In this document: positions 35,571 to 44,845 of the stretch, in pieces
How positions within the stretch are numbered: position 1 is the first letter of the stretch
How the letters are laid out: every line of letters starts with the position of its first letter
NCBI GenBank assembly: GCA_026954015.1
Contig: JAIXLP010000005.1
Span: 660 to 64,659 of the forward strand
Direction of reading: 5' to 3'
Length of the DNA: 64,000 nt
DNA from: Burkholderiales bacterium
Lineage (GTDB): Bacteria; Pseudomonadota; Gammaproteobacteria; Burkholderiales; Burkholderiaceae_C
Notes under the pieces: generated by a model
What the model saw: the letters and a program-made list of their open reading frames with translations, nothing else
Told to the model about the DNA's origin: nothing
The model's database searches: none
Translations under genes and position numbers: made by a program

Positions 35571-36770
35571 TTAGCGGGGCGCAAGCCATTGCTGCGCCAG
35601 CCGCACCCAGTAGCTCGCCCCCAGCGGGATCAGCGCGTCGTTGAAGTCGTAGCTCGGGTTGTGCAGGGTGCACGGGCCGGCGCCGTGGCCCAGCTCGCGG
35701 TGGTCGCCCTCGCCATTGCCGATGAAGACGTAGGCGCCGGGTTTTGCCTGCAGCATGAACGAGAAATCCTCTGCGCCCATCGTCGGCTCCTGCGCCAGCA
35801 CCTGCTCCGGCCCCACGATATCGGCCATCACGCGCGCGGCGAACGCCGCCTCGTCGGCGCTGTTGACCGTGGCCGGGTAGTTGCGCGTGAACTCGAACTC
35901 GCAGCGCGCGCCGAACGCGGCGCTCGTGTGCTCGGCCACCTCGCGCATGCGCCGCTCGATCAGATCCAGCAGTTCCACCGTGAAGGTGCGCACCGTGCCC
36001 TGCAGCTCGCAGGTGTCGGGCACCACGTTGGTCGCTTCGCCCGCGTGGATCATCGTGACCGAGATCACGCCCGCGTCGACCGGCTTGCGGTTGCGGCTGA
36101 TGATGGTCTGAAAAGCCTGCACCATCTGGCAGGCCACCGGCACCGGGTCTATGCCCAGGTGCGGCATGCCGCCGTGCCCGCCCTTGCCGCGCACGGTGAT
36201 CTTGAACTCGTTGCTTGACGCCATCACCGGCCCGCCGCTCACCGCGAACGTGCCCACCGCCATGCCTGGCCAGTTGTGCATGCCGAAGACGGCCTGCATC
36301 GCAAAGCGCTCGAACAGCCCGTCCTTCATCATCTCGCGCGCGCCGCCGCCGCCCTCCTCGGCGGGCTGGAAGATGAGGTACACGGTGCCATCGAAATCGC
36401 GGTGCGCCGCCAGGTACTGCCCCGCCGCGAGCAGCATTGCGGTATGCCCGTCGTGCCCGCAGGCGTGCATCTTGCCCGCGTGGCGGCTCGCGTGCGCGAA
36501 GGTGTTGAACTCGCGCATCGGCAGCGCGTCCATGTCGGCGCGCAGGCCGAGCGCGCGCCCGCACGTCCCGCCGTCGCGCCCCTGCACGATGCCCACGACG
36601 CCGGTCGTGCCCATGCCGCGGTGCACCGGTATGCCCCACGCTGCCAGGCGCTCGGCCACCACGTCGGCGGTGCGCCGCTCTTCAAAGCACAGCTCAGGGT
36701 GCGCGTGGATGTCGCGGCGCAGTGTGGCTATCGTGCCCGCCTCGCGGGCGATCGCTTCGATGATGTGCAT
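35571..36770 (-). CDS. M20 family amidohydrolase (hippurate hydrolase/N-acyl amino acid amidohydrolase-like)
   Basis: A 399-residue dinuclear metallopeptidase-fold enzyme of the M20D group. Metal ligands are visible: Cys104 and His106 in MHACGHDGH, Glu138/Glu139 in FQPAEEGGGG, and a His in GMHNWPG. The dimerisation-lid domain spans about 185-295 (GHGGMPHLGIDPV). Such enzymes hydrolyse N-acyl or N-aroyl amino acids; the exact substrate cannot be fixed. The start at 36770 gives the usual N-terminus with LRRDIHAHPEL. Confidence 0.88.
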   Translation of the reverse strand: MHIIEAIAREAGTIATLRRDIHAHPELCFEERRTADVVAERLAAWGIPVHRGMGTTGVVGIVQGRDGGTCGRALGLRADMDALPMREFNTFAHASRHAGKMHACGHDGHTAMLLAAGQYLAAHRDFDGTVYLIFQPAEEGGGGAREMMKDGLFERFAMQAVFGMHNWPGMAVGTFAVSGGPVMASSNEFKITVRGKGGHGGMPHLGIDPVPVACQMVQAFQTIISRNRKPVDAGVISVTMIHAGEATNVVPDTCELQGTVRTFTVELLDLIERRMREVAEHTSAAFGARCEFEFTRNYPATVNSADEAAFAARVMADIVGPEQVLAQEPTMGAEDFSFMLQAKPGAYVFIGNGEGDHRELGHGAGPCTLHNPSYDFNDALIPLGASYWVRLAQQWLAPR

Positions 36771-36895
36771 GGTGGTGATCCTCGGTGGCCGCAGTCTAGC
36801 CCGAGGTACCGCGTGCGGCTAGCGCAATGCGGTGACCGACCAAGCTACGTGTCTGCCGGAAATTGCGAGACCATCCAGGTCATCGTCCGGGCCAC

Positions 36896-37192
36896 TCAGG
36901 CCGCTTCACATCGCTGCGCGAGGTAACCCGAGCCGCAGGCGTACAGCTCCTGCAGCGCATGCTGCAGATGCAGCGCCTCCTCGTCTTCGGGGGTGCCATC
37001 GCGCCCCGCCGCCTGTTCGCGCTCGACATACCCACGCACCGCGCCGACCATGGTGTGCGCCATGTCTTCGGCAGGCATCCGGTGTTGCAGAAATTCCGGC
37101 GCGGCGGCAGTTGCCACATGGATGGCGGAGCGCAGACGCTCGGCCTGGCGGCCTGGCGCGGCGCCGCTGCCGGCGGTGGGTTTGGAGTGCAT
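36896..37192 (-). CDS. Small hypothetical protein (98 aa)
   Basis: I do not recognise this protein. The ATG at 37192 is preceded by a good GGGAG ribosome binding site, and the product runs MHSKPTAGSG to the C-terminus GYLAQRCEAA. It appears mostly helical, acidic in its second half (GTPEDEEALHLQHALQELY), and has no signal peptide or membrane segment. It stands alone between the amidohydrolase and the LysE exporter, both of which point away from it or converge. Confidence 0.5.
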   Translation of the reverse strand: MHSKPTAGSGAAPGRQAERLRSAIHVATAAAPEFLQHRMPAEDMAHTMVGAVRGYVEREQAAGRDGTPEDEEALHLQHALQELYACGSGYLAQRCEAA

Positions 37193-37326
37193 GACGATCT
37201 CCCGGCACGATGCGCGCGGTCGCAGCCGGCGCACCCGCGCGCAGGCCACCACGCTCTCGCGCATTATTGCCGTCGCACATCCCCCTGCTGGACGTAGCAT
37301 CATCCACCCCACGCGCTTTCCAACCC

Positions 37327-37935
37327 ATGTCACTGCACACCTGGCTCATCTACCTGCTCGCGTCGATCGGGCTGTCGCTTTCGCCCGGTCCCAACGGGCT
37401 GCTCGCGCTGACGCACGGCGCGATGTACGGGCGCAGGCGGACGCTCTACACCATCGCGGGCGGCGCGGTGGGTTTCGTTGCGCTCATCGCGTTGTCGATG
37501 TTCGGCATCGGCGCGCTCGTGCGCTCGTCTGCGCAGTGGCTCGCCGCGCTCAAGTGGCTGGGCGGCGCCTACCTGGTGTGGCTGGGCATCCAGGTCTGGC
37601 GCGCGCCGCCGCCCGTCCTGGCACGCGCGACACCCGCCACCGAGCAGGGCGCGCGGCTGTTTCGCCAGGGTGTGCTGTCGGCCACGACCAACCCCAAGGC
37701 CCTGCTGTTCTTCACCGCGTTCCTGCCCCAGTTCATCGACCCTGGGCGCGACCTGGTGCTGCAGTTCGCCCTGATGGCGGGCACCTTCGCCGCTACGGAA
37801 TTCCTCACCGAATACGTGCTCGCGAGCGCGGCGCACCGCATCAGCCCCTGGCTGGCACGTGTGGGCAGGCAGTTCAACCGCGCCTGTGGCGGCGTGTTCA
37901 TGGCGCTCGGCGCGCTGCTGCCGCTGCGTGGCTGA
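37327..37935 (+). CDS. LysE/RhtB family amino acid exporter
   Basis: A 202-residue membrane protein of the LysE superfamily with about six helices. The hallmark SPGPNGLLALTHGAMYGRR lies in the first loop, and TNPKALLFFTAFLPQFID is in the middle of the protein. Members export homoserine, threonine, lysine or similar compounds; the substrate here is unknown. The ATG at 37327 was chosen because it starts at the first helix; the frame extends upstream without coding character. Confidence 0.88.
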   Translation: MSLHTWLIYLLASIGLSLSPGPNGLLALTHGAMYGRRRTLYTIAGGAVGFVALIALSMFGIGALVRSSAQWLAALKWLGGAYLVWLGIQVWRAPPPVLARATPATEQGARLFRQGVLSATTNPKALLFFTAFLPQFIDPGRDLVLQFALMAGTFAATEFLTEYVLASAAHRISPWLARVGRQFNRACGGVFMALGALLPLRG

Positions 37936-37964
37936 CACCCGCGCAGTGCGGGCGGAGGCAGATT

Positions 37965-38040
37965 TGGTGCGGCTGGCGGGGATCGAACCCACGACCCTTG
38001 GCTTCGGAGGCCAATACTCTATCCACTGAGCTACAGCCGC
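37965..38040 (-). tRNA. tRNA-Arg (anticodon CCG)
   Basis: On the minus strand a full 76-nt cloverleaf begins GCGGCTG and ends CAGCCGC-A-CCA, with a 7-bp acceptor stem. The D-arm contains GTAGCTCAGTGGAT, and the anticodon stem TTGGC/GCCAA encloses CTCCGAA, giving anticodon CCG for codon CGG. The T-arm has GTGGG-TTCGATC-CCCGC. CCA is encoded. Confidence 0.96.
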
Positions 38041-38063
38041 AATGCATGCAGCAGGAAATTATC

Positions 38064-38690
38064 TCATGCACCCTGCGGCGCAAACCCCAGACCACTCAGA
38101 TAGACGTCCATCGTGCGGCGTCCCACGGCGAGCGGATCGAATGGCGCACCCGTCAGGATCCAGCCCTGCAACAGACCGTCGAACAGCGCCTGCAGCCCCA
38201 GTGCGGCCTCCGCCGCGGGCATGGGCAACGCGACGCGCGCCTGCCGCGCGGCCAGCGCCAGGTCACGCGTGAGCATCGCGTGGCAGCGCTGCATCGCCGC
38301 CTGATGGCGCTCGCGCACGCCGTTGAGTTCGGCCACGTACTCCACCCGGTACATCGCGATCTCGAACACGCGACGCGCGTGCGTGTCGCCCACCACCGCC
38401 GAGAACACCGCGCACACGGCCACGCGCACCCGCTGCAGCGGGTCGCCGCGCGCGGCCTCGTCGGCGTCGTAGGCGGCCTCCAGCGGCAAGGTCACGCGAT
38501 CCATCATCGCGTTGAACAGATCCACCTTGTCCCTGAAGTGCCAGTAGATGGCGCCGCGCGTGGCGCCCGCCGCCTGCGCGATCTCCGCGAGTGACGCGCG
38601 CCCCACGCCTTTTTCGTAGAACACGTGCTCGGCGGCGTCAAGCAGAGCCTGCCGCGTCGCGTCTGCCTCTTCCTTCGTGCGTCTGACCAT
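38064..38690 (-). CDS. TetR family repressor of the adjacent RND pump (AcrR-like)
   Basis: A 208-residue TetR/AcrR regulator. The N-terminal helix-turn-helix is typical (TRQALLDAAEHVFYEKG, then SLAEIAQAAGATRGAIYWHF), with a ligand-binding domain behind it. It is divergent from the RND efflux operon, and a palindrome resembling the AcrR operator lies between them. The start MVRRTKEEADATR (38690) matches AcrR family N-termini and is preferred over an upstream Met at 38744. Confidence 0.9.
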   Translation of the reverse strand: MVRRTKEEADATRQALLDAAEHVFYEKGVGRASLAEIAQAAGATRGAIYWHFRDKVDLFNAMMDRVTLPLEAAYDADEAARGDPLQRVRVAVCAVFSAVVGDTHARRVFEIAMYRVEYVAELNGVRERHQAAMQRCHAMLTRDLALAARQARVALPMPAAEAALGLQALFDGLLQGWILTGAPFDPLAVGRRTMDVYLSGLGFAPQGA

Positions 38691-38750
38691 CTGAAAAAAA
38701 CCCGGGAAAAAACGACAATGGCACCTTCGCCTGTCGCGATTCACACTTGA

Positions 38751-38776
38751 TTATACATTCGCGTTTGTATGTATAA
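38751..38776. promoter_or_regulatory. AcrR-type operator with overlapping divergent -10 boxes
   Basis: A 26-bp palindrome-like element with arms TTATACAT and TATGTATAA resembles the TACATACATT-type AcrR operator. A perfect TATAAT (38772-38777) faces the efflux operon, with TTGATT 19 bp upstream. A second TATAAT on the minus strand (38750-38755) faces the repressor gene. Binding here would shut both promoters. Confidence 0.75.
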
Positions 38777-38864
38777 TCGCCGCCTTTGTGCAAACACACA
38801 GCAGTGCGCCTGCCCGGTGCAGTGCACCTGGCGGCATCGCCGCACCGCATAGCCAAGGAATCCC

Positions 38865-40097
38865 ATGGTCCGACTGTCCCCTTCGGTCAGCCCCGTCGAC
38901 GGGTTGCGCGCACGCGCACTCGCCCTTCCGTTCATTGTCGCAAGCGCGCTGGTGCTCGTCGCCTGCGGCCAGTCGGGCGCACAGGCGCCAGCAGCAGGCA
39001 GCGCGCCACCGCCGCCGCAAGTGGGGGTGCTGACGGTGCAGCCGGGCAATGTCGGGCTGGTCACCGAACTGCCGGGGCGCCTGGAGGCGTCGCGCGTGGC
39101 GGAAGTACGCGCACGTGCCGCCGGCATCCTGCAAAAGCGCGTGTTCGCCGAGGGCAGCGAAGTCAAGGCCGGGCAGAAGCTCTTTCTGATCGACGATGCG
39201 CCTTACCGCGCCAGCGTCGCGCAGGCCGAGGCGAGCCTCGCGCAGGCGCAGGCGAGCCTGGCGCAAAGCCGCGCGCTCGCCGAGCGCTACGCACCGCTCG
39301 TGGCGCAGAACGCCATCAGCAAGCAGGACTACGACAACGCCGTGGCCGCGCGCAAGGCGGGCGAGGCCAACGTCGCCGCGGCCAAGGCCGCCGTCACCGT
39401 GGCGCGCATCAACCTCGGATACGCCACCGTGACCGCGCCGATTTCCGGGCGCATCGGTCGCGCGCTCGTGACCGAAGGCGCGCTCGTCGGCCAGGGCACG
39501 CCCACGCAACTGGCGCTGATCCAGCAGATCGACCCGCTGTACATCAACTTCACGCAATCGGCAGCAGACGCGCTCAAGCTGCGCGCCGCGGTCGCCAGTG
39601 GCCAGTACCAGACGGCGGGCGGCAACGCCGCGCGCGTGAGCGTGGTGCTGGAAGACGGCAGCACCTACGCGCACCCCGGCAAGCTGCTGTTCACCGATCT
39701 GTCGGTCGATCCCACGAGCGGCCAGGTCACGCTGCGCGCCGAGGTGCCCAATCCGCAGCGCGCGCTGCTGCCGGGCCTGTACGTGCGCGTGCGCCTGGAG
39801 CAGGCGCAGGCGAGCGGCGCGGTGCTGCTGCCCCAGCAGGCGGTTACGCGCACGGCCAGCGCCGACACCGTGATGGTGGTCGGCGAGGGCGGCAGGCTCA
39901 CGCCGCGCCCGGTCAAGCTCGGGCCGAGCCAGGGCGACCACTGGGTCGTGCTCGAAGGCCTGAAAGCCGGCGAACAGGTGATGGTGGACGGCTTCCAGAA
40001 GCTGCCGCGCGTCAAGCCCGGAGACCCCGTCATCGTGCAACCCGTGCCCTGGTCCGAGCACGGCAGCGCGCCCGCAGCCCCGGCGGCGAAATCCTGA
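38865..40097 (+). CDS. acrA: RND efflux periplasmic adaptor lipoprotein (AcrA/MexA-like)
   Basis: A 410-residue membrane-fusion protein. The signal ends in a lipobox LVA-C34. The lipoyl/barrel-sandwich part includes EVRARAAGIL and TVTAPISGRIGR, separated by a coiled-coil hairpin (SLAQAQASLAQSRALAERY...). Beta-barrel and membrane-proximal domains follow. It links the inner-membrane pump to the outer-membrane channel. It is the first gene of acrA-acrB-oprM, driven by the AcrR-controlled promoter. The ATG at 38865 follows an AAGGAA box. Confidence 0.94.
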   Translation: MVRLSPSVSPVDGLRARALALPFIVASALVLVACGQSGAQAPAAGSAPPPPQVGVLTVQPGNVGLVTELPGRLEASRVAEVRARAAGILQKRVFAEGSEVKAGQKLFLIDDAPYRASVAQAEASLAQAQASLAQSRALAERYAPLVAQNAISKQDYDNAVAARKAGEANVAAAKAAVTVARINLGYATVTAPISGRIGRALVTEGALVGQGTPTQLALIQQIDPLYINFTQSAADALKLRAAVASGQYQTAGGNAARVSVVLEDGSTYAHPGKLLFTDLSVDPTSGQVTLRAEVPNPQRALLPGLYVRVRLEQAQASGAVLLPQQAVTRTASADTVMVVGEGGRLTPRPVKLGPSQGDHWVVLEGLKAGEQVMVDGFQKLPRVKPGDPVIVQPVPWSEHGSAPAAPAAKS

Positions 40098-40115
40098 TCG
40101 CCCGGAGCGCGGCAC

Positions 40116-43100
40116 ATGGCCAAATTTTTCATTGAACGGCCCATCTTCGCGTGGGTCATCGCCATCTTCATCATGGTGGCGGGCGCGGTGTCGATCACCA
40201 AACTGCCCATCGCCCAGTACCCGGCCGTGGCGCCGCCAACGATCCAGGTGTCGGCGGCGTATCCGGGTGCGACTGCACAGGTACTGGAAGATTCAGTGCT
40301 CGCGGTCATTGAACGTGAAATGAACGGCGCCACCGGCCTCGTCTACATGGAAACCACGAGCCAAGCCAACGGCACGGGCACGCTGGTGCTGAGTTTCGAG
40401 CCCGGCACCAACCCCGATCTGGCGCAGGTAGACGTGCAGAACCGCCTCTCGCGCGCCACGCCGCGCCTGCCCTCCGCCGTGGTGCAGCAGGGTGTACGCG
40501 TGGAAAAGTCGCGTTCCAACTTCCTGCTGTTTTCGATGCTGACCACGGAAACCCCCGACGTCACCATCGAGGCGCTCAACGACTACGCCGCGCGCAACAT
40601 CGTGCCCGAGCTGCAGCGTCTGCCCGGCGTCGGCACCGTGACCCAGTTCGGTGCGGAGCGCGCGATGCGCATCTGGATCGACCCGGCCAAGCTCAAGGGC
40701 TACAACCTCTCACTCGACCAGGTCAACGCCGCGATCCGCGCGCAGAACGTGCAGATCTCGGCCGGCAATCTGGGCGATCTGCCGAGCGCGCCCGGCCAGG
40801 CCACGACCGCCACCATCGTCGCCCAAGGTCAGCTCACGACGCCCGAGGCCTTCGGCAACGTCGTGCTGCGTGCCAACACCGACGGCTCCAGCGTGCGCCT
40901 GAAGGACGTCGCGCGCGTGGAGCTCGGCGCGCAAAGCTACGGCGCCAGTGCGCGGCTGGATGGCGGCGAGGCCGTCGGCATGGGCGTGCAGCTCACGCCC
41001 ACGGCCAATGCGCTGGAGACTTCAAAGCTCGTCAAGGCCAAGCTCGACGAGCTGCAGCAATTCTTTCCGCAGGGCGTGAAGTACGCGATCCCGTACGACA
41101 CCTCGGTGTTCATCTCTGCCTCGATCCAGAAAGTGGTCGAAACGCTGTTCGAGGCGGTCGCGCTGGTATTCCTCGTGATGCTGCTGTTCCTGCAGAACCT
41201 GCGCTACACCATCATTCCGACCATCGTCGTGCCCGTGGCGCTGCTGGGCACCTTCGCCACGCTGCTGGCGCTGGGCTTTTCCATCAACGTGCTGACCATG
41301 TTCGGCATGGTGCTCGTGATCGGCATCGTCGTGGACGACGCGATCGTGGTGGTGGAGAACGTCGAGCGCATCATGAGCGAAGAGGGCCTGTCACCGCTGG
41401 AAGCCACGCGCAAGGGCATGTCCCAGATCTCGGGCGCGATCATCGGCGTGACCGTGGTGCTGATCTCGGTGTTCGTTCCGCTCGCGTTCTTCCCCGGCGC
41501 GACGGGCAACATCTACCGCCAGTTTGCCGCCACCATGGGCACGTCGATCGCGTTCTCGGCCTTCCTGGCCCTGTCGCTCACCCCGGCGCTGTGCGGCACG
41601 CTGCTCAAACCCATGGCCGAAGGGCACGATCAGAAGCGCGGTTTCTTCGGCTCGTTCAACCGCGGCTTCAAGCGCACCACGCAGCGCTACGAGTCGGGCC
41701 TCTCGCGCGTGCTGCACCGCGGCGGGCGCATGATGGTCGTCTACGCCGCGCTGATCGCCGCCGTCGCGCTGATCTACAACCGCCTGCCGACCTCGTTCCT
41801 GCCCAACGAGGATCAGGGCAACCTGATCACCAACGTGCAGCTGCCGCCGGGCGCGGCGCTTGCGCGTACCGAAGTGGCGCTGAAGGCGGTCGAGAAGTAC
41901 TTTCTGGCGCAGCCCGAAGTGGAGCACATCGTCACCGTCGCCGGATTCTCGTTTTCGGGCCAGGGGCAGAACGCGGGCCTGGCCTTCGTGACGCTCAAGC
42001 CGTGGGATGAACGCAAGGGCGTCGAGCACGGTGCCGAAGCCATCGCCAACCGGGCCACGATGGCGCTCTACGGCTTCCGCGACGCATTTCTCTTCGCCAT
42101 CAACCCCCCGCCGATCCCCGAGCTGGGCAACGCCGCCGGTTTCACCTTCCGCCTGCAGGACCGCGGCGGCAAGGGGCACGAGGCACTGCTGGCCGCGCGC
42201 AACCAGTTGCTGGGCATGGCGGCGCAAAGCAAGGTGCTCGCGGGTGTGCGCCCCGACGGCATCGAAGACGCGCCGCAGATGCAGATCGACATCGACCGCG
42301 ACAAGGCCGCGGCGCTGGGCGTGGGTTTCGACAGCATCAACTCGGCCTTGTCCACGGCGCTGGGCTCGGCCTATGTGAACGACTTCCCGAGCCAGGGGCG
42401 GCTGCAGCGCGTCGTCGTGCAGGCCGACACGCAGGCGCGCATGCAGCCCGAGGCCGTGCTGGATCTGCCCGTGCTCAACAACCAGGGGCAGGTGATCCCG
42501 CTCTCCACCTTCGCCAGCACGAAGTGGATCACCGGCGCCATGCAGACCGTGCGCTACAACGGCTACCCGGCGATGAAAATCGCGGGAGGCCCCGCGCCCG
42601 GCGTGAGCACGGGCCAGGCCATGGCCGAGATGGAGCGCATCGCCGCGCAACTGCCCGAGGGCTTCGGCTACGAATGGACCGGCCAGTCACGCGAGGAAAA
42701 ACTCGCAGGCGGCCAGGCCATGATCCTCTACGCGTTCTCGCTGCTCGCCGTCTTCCTGGCGCTGTCGGCGCTCTACGAAAGCTGGGCCATTCCGTTCGCG
42801 GTGCTGCTTGTGGTGCCGCTGGGCGTGCTCGGCGTGCTGCTGGCCACACTCTTGCGGGGCCTGGCCAATGACGTGTACTTCCAGATCGGGCTGGTGACCA
42901 TCATCGGCCTGTCGGCCAAGAACGCCATCCTGATCATCGAGTTCGCCAAGGACCTGCACGCCTCGGGCAAGAGCGTCTTCGAGGCTGCGCTGGCGGCGGC
43001 GCACCTGCGTTTTCGCCCCATCATCATGACGTCCCTCGCCTTCACGCTGGGCGTGATGCCGTTGTTCCTCGCCAACGGCGCCAGCTCGGCGAGCCAGCGC

Positions 43101-43262
43101 GCGATCGGCACCGGCGTGGTCGGCGGCATGATTTCAAGTACGCTGCTCGCCATCCTGTTCGTGCCCACGTTCTTCGTGCTGGTGCGCGGCTTCTTCAAGG
43201 GCAGCAAACGCCAGCAGGCGCACGACGCAGAGCAGGCGCAGCTCCACGGCAATGTGCACTAA
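40116..43262 (+). CDS. acrB: RND efflux inner-membrane transporter (AcrB/MexB-like)
   Basis: A 1048-residue HAE1-family proton/drug antiporter, the usual length. It opens with MAKFFIERPIFAWVIAIFIM. Proton relay Asp407 and Asp408 lie in GIVVDDAIVVVENVER, at exactly the E. coli AcrB positions. Two large periplasmic loops and twelve membrane helices are apparent, and the C-terminal FEAALAAAHLRFRPIIMTSLAF motif is present. Probable substrates are multiple drugs, solvents or detergents. It begins 18 bp after acrA. Confidence 0.96.
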   Translation: MAKFFIERPIFAWVIAIFIMVAGAVSITKLPIAQYPAVAPPTIQVSAAYPGATAQVLEDSVLAVIEREMNGATGLVYMETTSQANGTGTLVLSFEPGTNPDLAQVDVQNRLSRATPRLPSAVVQQGVRVEKSRSNFLLFSMLTTETPDVTIEALNDYAARNIVPELQRLPGVGTVTQFGAERAMRIWIDPAKLKGYNLSLDQVNAAIRAQNVQISAGNLGDLPSAPGQATTATIVAQGQLTTPEAFGNVVLRANTDGSSVRLKDVARVELGAQSYGASARLDGGEAVGMGVQLTPTANALETSKLVKAKLDELQQFFPQGVKYAIPYDTSVFISASIQKVVETLFEAVALVFLVMLLFLQNLRYTIIPTIVVPVALLGTFATLLALGFSINVLTMFGMVLVIGIVVDDAIVVVENVERIMSEEGLSPLEATRKGMSQISGAIIGVTVVLISVFVPLAFFPGATGNIYRQFAATMGTSIAFSAFLALSLTPALCGTLLKPMAEGHDQKRGFFGSFNRGFKRTTQRYESGLSRVLHRGGRMMVVYAALIAAVALIYNRLPTSFLPNEDQGNLITNVQLPPGAALARTEVALKAVEKYFLAQPEVEHIVTVAGFSFSGQGQNAGLAFVTLKPWDERKGVEHGAEAIANRATMALYGFRDAFLFAINPPPIPELGNAAGFTFRLQDRGGKGHEALLAARNQLLGMAAQSKVLAGVRPDGIEDAPQMQIDIDRDKAAALGVGFDSINSALSTALGSAYVNDFPSQGRLQRVVVQADTQARMQPEAVLDLPVLNNQGQVIPLSTFASTKWITGAMQTVRYNGYPAMKIAGGPAPGVSTGQAMAEMERIAAQLPEGFGYEWTGQSREEKLAGGQAMILYAFSLLAVFLALSALYESWAIPFAVLLVVPLGVLGVLLATLLRGLANDVYFQIGLVTIIGLSAKNAILIIEFAKDLHASGKSVFEAALAAAHLRFRPIIMTSLAFTLGVMPLFLANGASSASQRAIGTGVVGGMISSTLLAILFVPTFFVLVRGFFKGSKRQQAHDAEQAQLHGNVH

Positions 43263-43274
43263 AGTGAGCCTTCC

Positions 43275-44717
43275 ATGACGAAATCCACTCCCTTCACCGC
43301 CGCCCGCACGACGGCCGTCGCGTTCGCGGTGCTGCTGGCCACCGGCTGCAGCTTCATTCCGACCTACGAGCGGCCTGCCGCCCCCGTGCCCACGACCTAC
43401 CCGGCGGCCGACGCCGCGGACGCGGCAGCATCCACCGCGGTGGCGGACATCGACTGGCAGGACTATTTCACCGACCCGCGGCTGCACACCCTGATCAATC
43501 TGGCACTGCGCAACAACCGGGACCAGCACATGGCCATGCTGCGCGTCGACCAGGCGCGCGCGCAGTTCGACATCCAGCGCGCCGCCGAGTATCCGGCAGT
43601 GAACGGCATCGGCAGCTTCACGCGCCAGCCGAACACCAGCACGGGCAAGTACGGCTCCGCCTACCAGGTGGGGCTGGGCATCACGAGCTGGGAAATCGAC
43701 TTTTTCGGCCGCATCGCGGCGCTCAAGGAGCAGGCGCTGGCGCAGTTCCTCGCCACCGACGAAGCGCGCAAGGCGGCGCAGATCAGCCTGGTCTCGACCG
43801 TGGCATCGGGCTGGCTCACGCTGGTCGCCGACGAAGAGTTGCTGGACCTCTCGCGCCGCACCCTGCGCACGCGTGAAGAGTCGGTGCAACTCACGCGCCT
43901 GCGCCTGACCAACGGCGTGAGTTCCGAGCTCGACCTGCGCCAGGCCGAAAGCCTGACCGAACAGGCGCGCGCCACGCTCGCGCAGCAGGAACGCCAGCGC
44001 ATGCAGGACGAGAACGCAATGGCGCTGGTACTGGGCCAGCCGCTGCCGGCGGAGATCCGCGCGAGCCTCACCGCCTCGCGCCTGGCGCAGGCCGCGCCCA
44101 TGCAGGCGCTGCCGGCGGGGCTGCCGTCCGCGCTGCTCGAACGCCGGCCCGATATCCGTCAGGCGGAAGAGCAGCTCATTGCCGCCAACGCCAACATCGG
44201 CGCGGCGCGCGCGGCGTTCTTTCCGCGCATCGCACTGACGGCCCAGGTCGGCACCGTGAGCAGCGAACTTTCGGGGTTGTTCAAGGGCGGTTCCTGGGCG
44301 TTCTCGCTCGCACCGCAGGCGGCCCTGCCGATCTTTGACGCTGGCCGCAACCAGGCCAACCTGGAGGCCGCGCAGATTGGACGCGAGATTGCGGTCGCGC
44401 AGTACGAGAAATCCATCCAGACCGCCTTCCGTGAGGTCGCCGACGCACTCGCGGGCCGCGCCACGCTGCAGATGCAGCTCGATGCGCAGCAGGCGCAGGC
44501 GCGGTCCGATACCCGCCGCTTCGAACTGTCCGACCTGCGTTACCGCAACGGCGTGGCGAGCTACCTCGACCTGCTGGACGCGCAGCGCTCGCTGTTCGCG
44601 TCGGAACAGGCGCTCGTGGTCACGCGCCTGCAAAAATTGCAGAACCAGGTCGCGCTCTACAAGGTTCTGGGCGGAGGCTGGTCGCAGCAGTCGGAAAAAC
44701 TCGCCGCGCACCCCTGA
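43275..44717 (+). CDS. oprM: Outer-membrane efflux channel lipoprotein (OprM/NodT family)
   Basis: A 480-residue TolC-like factor of the NodT family. The lipobox is ATG-C25, followed by SFIPTYERPAAPVP typical of the group. Two OEP repeats appear, each with a long helical hairpin; GLPSALLERRPDIRQAEEQL starts the second. It completes the tripartite pump and begins 12 bp after acrB. A short GC hairpin without a U-run (44742-44758) lies after the gene. Confidence 0.95.
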   Translation: MTKSTPFTAARTTAVAFAVLLATGCSFIPTYERPAAPVPTTYPAADAADAAASTAVADIDWQDYFTDPRLHTLINLALRNNRDQHMAMLRVDQARAQFDIQRAAEYPAVNGIGSFTRQPNTSTGKYGSAYQVGLGITSWEIDFFGRIAALKEQALAQFLATDEARKAAQISLVSTVASGWLTLVADEELLDLSRRTLRTREESVQLTRLRLTNGVSSELDLRQAESLTEQARATLAQQERQRMQDENAMALVLGQPLPAEIRASLTASRLAQAAPMQALPAGLPSALLERRPDIRQAEEQLIAANANIGAARAAFFPRIALTAQVGTVSSELSGLFKGGSWAFSLAPQAALPIFDAGRNQANLEAAQIGREIAVAQYEKSIQTAFREVADALAGRATLQMQLDAQQAQARSDTRRFELSDLRYRNGVASYLDLLDAQRSLFASEQALVVTRLQKLQNQVALYKVLGGGWSQQSEKLAAHP

Positions 44718-44789
44718 ACGCCACGCCCGGTGTACGGGGCTGCGCCGCAGCGCGGCGCCGCGCGGTCGCTCAACGCCCGGGCACGCTCC

Positions 44790-44795
44790 TATAAT
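44790..44795 (+). promoter_or_regulatory. Probable -10 box upstream of the dihaem cytochrome gene
   Basis: An exact TATAAT stands out in an otherwise GC-rich gap 50 bp before the start codon at 44846. No convincing -35 hexamer is visible at 16-18 bp, so the promoter is likely but may need an activator. Confidence 0.4.
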
Positions 44796-44845
44796 AGGAA
44801 ATTGCGTCGAGAGAGCAGACTGCAAGGGCCCCCAAAGAGAACACC

